Assembly: GCA_022866015.1 (NCBI GenBank)
Contig: JALHTX010000232.1
Coordinates: forward strand, 1-6,351
Length of the DNA: 6,351 nucleotides
Direction: 5' to 3'
From: Thermoplasmatota archaeon
GTDB lineage: Archaea > Thermoplasmatota > E2 > DHVEG-1
Of this stretch, positions 5,114 through 6,351 are shown in pieces (the first letter of the stretch is position 1; each line of letters starts with the position of its first letter). The position numbers were made by a program, and so were the translations under genes. The notes beneath the pieces are model-generated. The model searched no databases. It saw nothing but the letters and a program-made list of their open reading frames with translations, and was not told the origin of the DNA.

Positions 5114-5181
5114 TTTAACAATTTGTTGTTTTTATACTGTATTTTTTTAATTTTGTTGCATATATTTATAGTAAGATTTAA
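5114..5181 (+). repeat. 68-bp repeat, copy 2, upstream of the FG-GAP gene
   Basis: This is an ungapped match to 3736-3803: perfect blocks at 5114-5137, 5144-5167 and 5172-5181. The palindrome AACAAtTTGTT (5117-5127), the two TTGTTG motifs 30 bp apart (5123, 5153) and both TATA-like boxes are kept. It ends 64 bases before the FG-GAP ATG. The flanks on both sides differ from copy 1. Confidence 0.8.
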
Positions 5182-5229
5182 ATTAAGATAATCTATACGA
5201 TGTTGAAAGATAGGAATAAATTTTTAATA

Positions 5230-5234
5230 GGGGG
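5230..5234 (+). promoter_or_regulatory. Shine-Dalgarno of the FG-GAP gene
   Basis: GGGGG followed by AAG lies 11 bases before the ATG at 5246. The spacing is slightly long, but no other start codon fits, and the signal peptide begins right at this ATG. Confidence 0.55.
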
Positions 5235-5245
5235 AAGTAAATAAA

Positions 5246-6351
5246 ATGTATAAGAAAATAATTGGAATTTTAATTTGTATGCTATTGGTAGCTACTGCAG
5301 TTCCTGCAGTCACATGTATGAATAATATTAATTCGTATACAACGTCTTCAAGCACTACTCAAAGTAGTTCACCGGACATTTGGAATGAAATTCAAAAGCT
5401 CACAGCATCAGACGGTATGGCAGAGGACTATTATGGTACTTCTGTCTCCCTAAGTGGAGACACCGCACTCATCGGAGTACCAAATGATGATGACAACGGA
5501 GTCGATTCTGGATCAGCGTACATATTTACCTGTATTGGTACCACATGGACACAACAGGCAAAGCTAACTGCATCAGACGGCATGCAAGAGGACTATTTTG
5601 GACGTTCTGTTTCCTTGAGTGGTGATACCGTCCTCATCGGAGCATGTAATGATGATAATTCTATGGGGTCAGTATACGTGTTCACCCGTACTGGTACCAT
5701 ATGGGTGCAACAAGCAAAACTAACTCCCTTAGACAGAAAAACATTTATCAATTTTGGTTTTTCGGTCTCCCTAAATGGTGATACCGCCCTCATCGGAACC
5801 TATGATTTGATTAAAAAAGGATCGCCTGGTTCGGCGTATGTGTTCACCCGCACTGGTACAACCTGGACACAACAAGCAAAGCTAACTGCATCAGACGGCA
5901 TGCAAGATGACTATTTTGGCTATTCTGTTTCCTTGAGTGGTGATACCGCACTCATCGGAGTACCAACTGATGATGACAACGGAGTCGATTCTGGATCAGC
6001 GTACATATTTACCCGCACTGGCACCACATGGACACAACAAGCAAAGCTAACTGCATCAGATGGTACAGAAAATGACCGGTTTGGCTATTCTGTTTCTCTT
6101 GATGGTGATACCGCTCTCATCGGAGCAACTCGGGATGATGACAAAGGAACAGATTCTGGTTCTGCGCATGTGTTCACCCGCACTGGCACCACATGGACAC
6201 AACAAGCAAAGCTAACTGCATCAGATGGTGCAGAAAATGACCGGTTTGGCTATTCTGTTTCTCTTGATGGTGATACCGCTCTCATCGGAGCAACTCGGGA
6301 TGATGACAAAGGAACAGATTCTGGTTCAGTGTATTTGTTCACAAAAGTAAA
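5246..6351 (+). CDS. Secreted FG-GAP repeat (beta-propeller) protein, 3' end outside the window
   Basis: The frame runs open from ATG 5246 to the window edge (368 codons, no stop). Residues 1 to about 22 form a signal peptide (MYKKIIGILICMLLVATAVP). A Ser/Thr-rich linker follows (about 29-42). From residue 50 there are six units of 52-55 residues with the pattern QAKLTASDG, DxFGYSVSLSGDTALIG, acidic loop DDDNG, then SGSAYVFTRTGTTWTQ. They start at about residues 50, 105, 157, 211, 266 and 321. This is the FG-GAP type seen in integrin-like propellers. FGYSVSL is the strand turn, and the Asp-rich loop may bind calcium. Units 2 and 3 are the most divergent. A seventh unit beyond the edge would close a seven-bladed propeller. 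Probable role: an extracellular surface or adhesion protein, with ligand unknown. The DNA is clearly richer in G+C than the rest of the window. Confidence 0.88.
   Translation, partial: MYKKIIGILICMLLVATAVPAVTCMNNINSYTTSSSTTQSSSPDIWNEIQKLTASDGMAEDYYGTSVSLSGDTALIGVPNDDDNGVDSGSAYIFTCIGTTWTQQAKLTASDGMQEDYFGRSVSLSGDTVLIGACNDDNSMGSVYVFTRTGTIWVQQAKLTPLDRKTFINFGFSVSLNGDTALIGTYDLIKKGSPGSAYVFTRTGTTWTQQAKLTASDGMQDDYFGYSVSLSGDTALIGVPTDDDNGVDSGSAYIFTRTGTTWTQQAKLTASDGTENDRFGYSVSLDGDTALIGATRDDDKGTDSGSAHVFTRTGTTWTQQAKLTASDGAENDRFGYSVSLDGDTALIGATRDDDKGTDSGSVYLFTKV
5393..6351 (+). repeat. Tandem DNA repeats encoding the FG-GAP units
   Basis: The units begin at 5393, 5558, 5714, 5876, 6041 and 6206, with periods of 165, 156, 162, 165 and 165 bp and the last one cut by the window edge. 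Units 5 and 6 differ by a single base (ACA/GCA codon) over roughly their first 120 bp. Units 1 and 4 share a 69-bp block (5462-5530 and 5945-6013) with one mismatch. Similarity is thus patchy, not graded. Confidence 0.85.

Noticed and set aside
5593..5793. 66-codon reverse-strand ORF inside the FG-GAP repeats
   Set aside because: It is the antisense reading of the FG-GAP repeats and repeats with the same period, so it is a shadow.
5393..6351. CRISPR array or other spaced noncoding repeat
   Set aside because: The units are 156-165 bp, fully coding in one frame without stops, and keep the FG-GAP protein pattern.

Overview
The window is AT-rich and every supported gene lies on the + strand. It looks archaeal, although nothing in it fixes the taxon. 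The promoters I can see are TATA-like boxes rather than bacterial -35/-10 pairs. One gene appears to be transcribed leaderless, and others have GGGGG or GAGGTGA Shine-Dalgarno sequences. The gene families also fit: a tyrosine recombinase with the GW...Y active-site variant, a short SpoVT/AbrB-type regulator, a D5-like helicase, a secreted caspase-like protease and a secreted FG-GAP repeat protein. An uncultured euryarchaeal or Thermoplasmatota-like host is my guess from the FG-GAP repeat style, not a demonstrated fact.

Layout. Positions 2-157 are the 3' end of an unidentified gene with an acidic tail. Positions 158-295 hold a T-rich stop signal and an unusually dyad-rich segment: a roughly 21-bp inverted repeat whose right arm ends one base before the integrase ATG, smaller palindromes inside it, and a TATA box. 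The integrase occupies 296-1432. A 366-bp AT-rich gap with repeated AAATCAA/TTGATTT motifs follows. Next comes a two-gene unit: a 57-codon AbrB-type regulator (1799-1972, start codon ambiguous between GTG and ATT) and, one base later, a D5-type superfamily 3 helicase without a primase domain (1974-3377). Integrase, regulator and replicative helicase together suggest an integrated plasmid or virus, or its remnant.

Positions 3378-3848 contain no convincing gene. They hold interleaved inverted repeats (3379-3510), a degenerate tRNA-Glu-like 5' half (3640-3685) and the first copy of a 68-bp repeat. Copy 1 (3736-3803) lies upstream of a signal-peptide-bearing caspase/metacaspase-like protein (3849-4790, His123/Cys190 dyad). 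Copy 2 (5114-5181) lies upstream of a signal-peptide-bearing FG-GAP beta-propeller protein (5246 to beyond the window end). The shared sequence suggests common control, or a duplicated cassette boundary.

The caspase gene appears damaged near its 3' end. After two in-frame stops the same frame stays open to 5021 and encodes a hydrophobic segment and an acidic tail. The junction is more G+C-rich than the rest of the gene. The FG-GAP gene is visibly more G+C-rich than everything before it, and its 156-165-bp units are partly near-identical, a sign of recent duplication or conversion.
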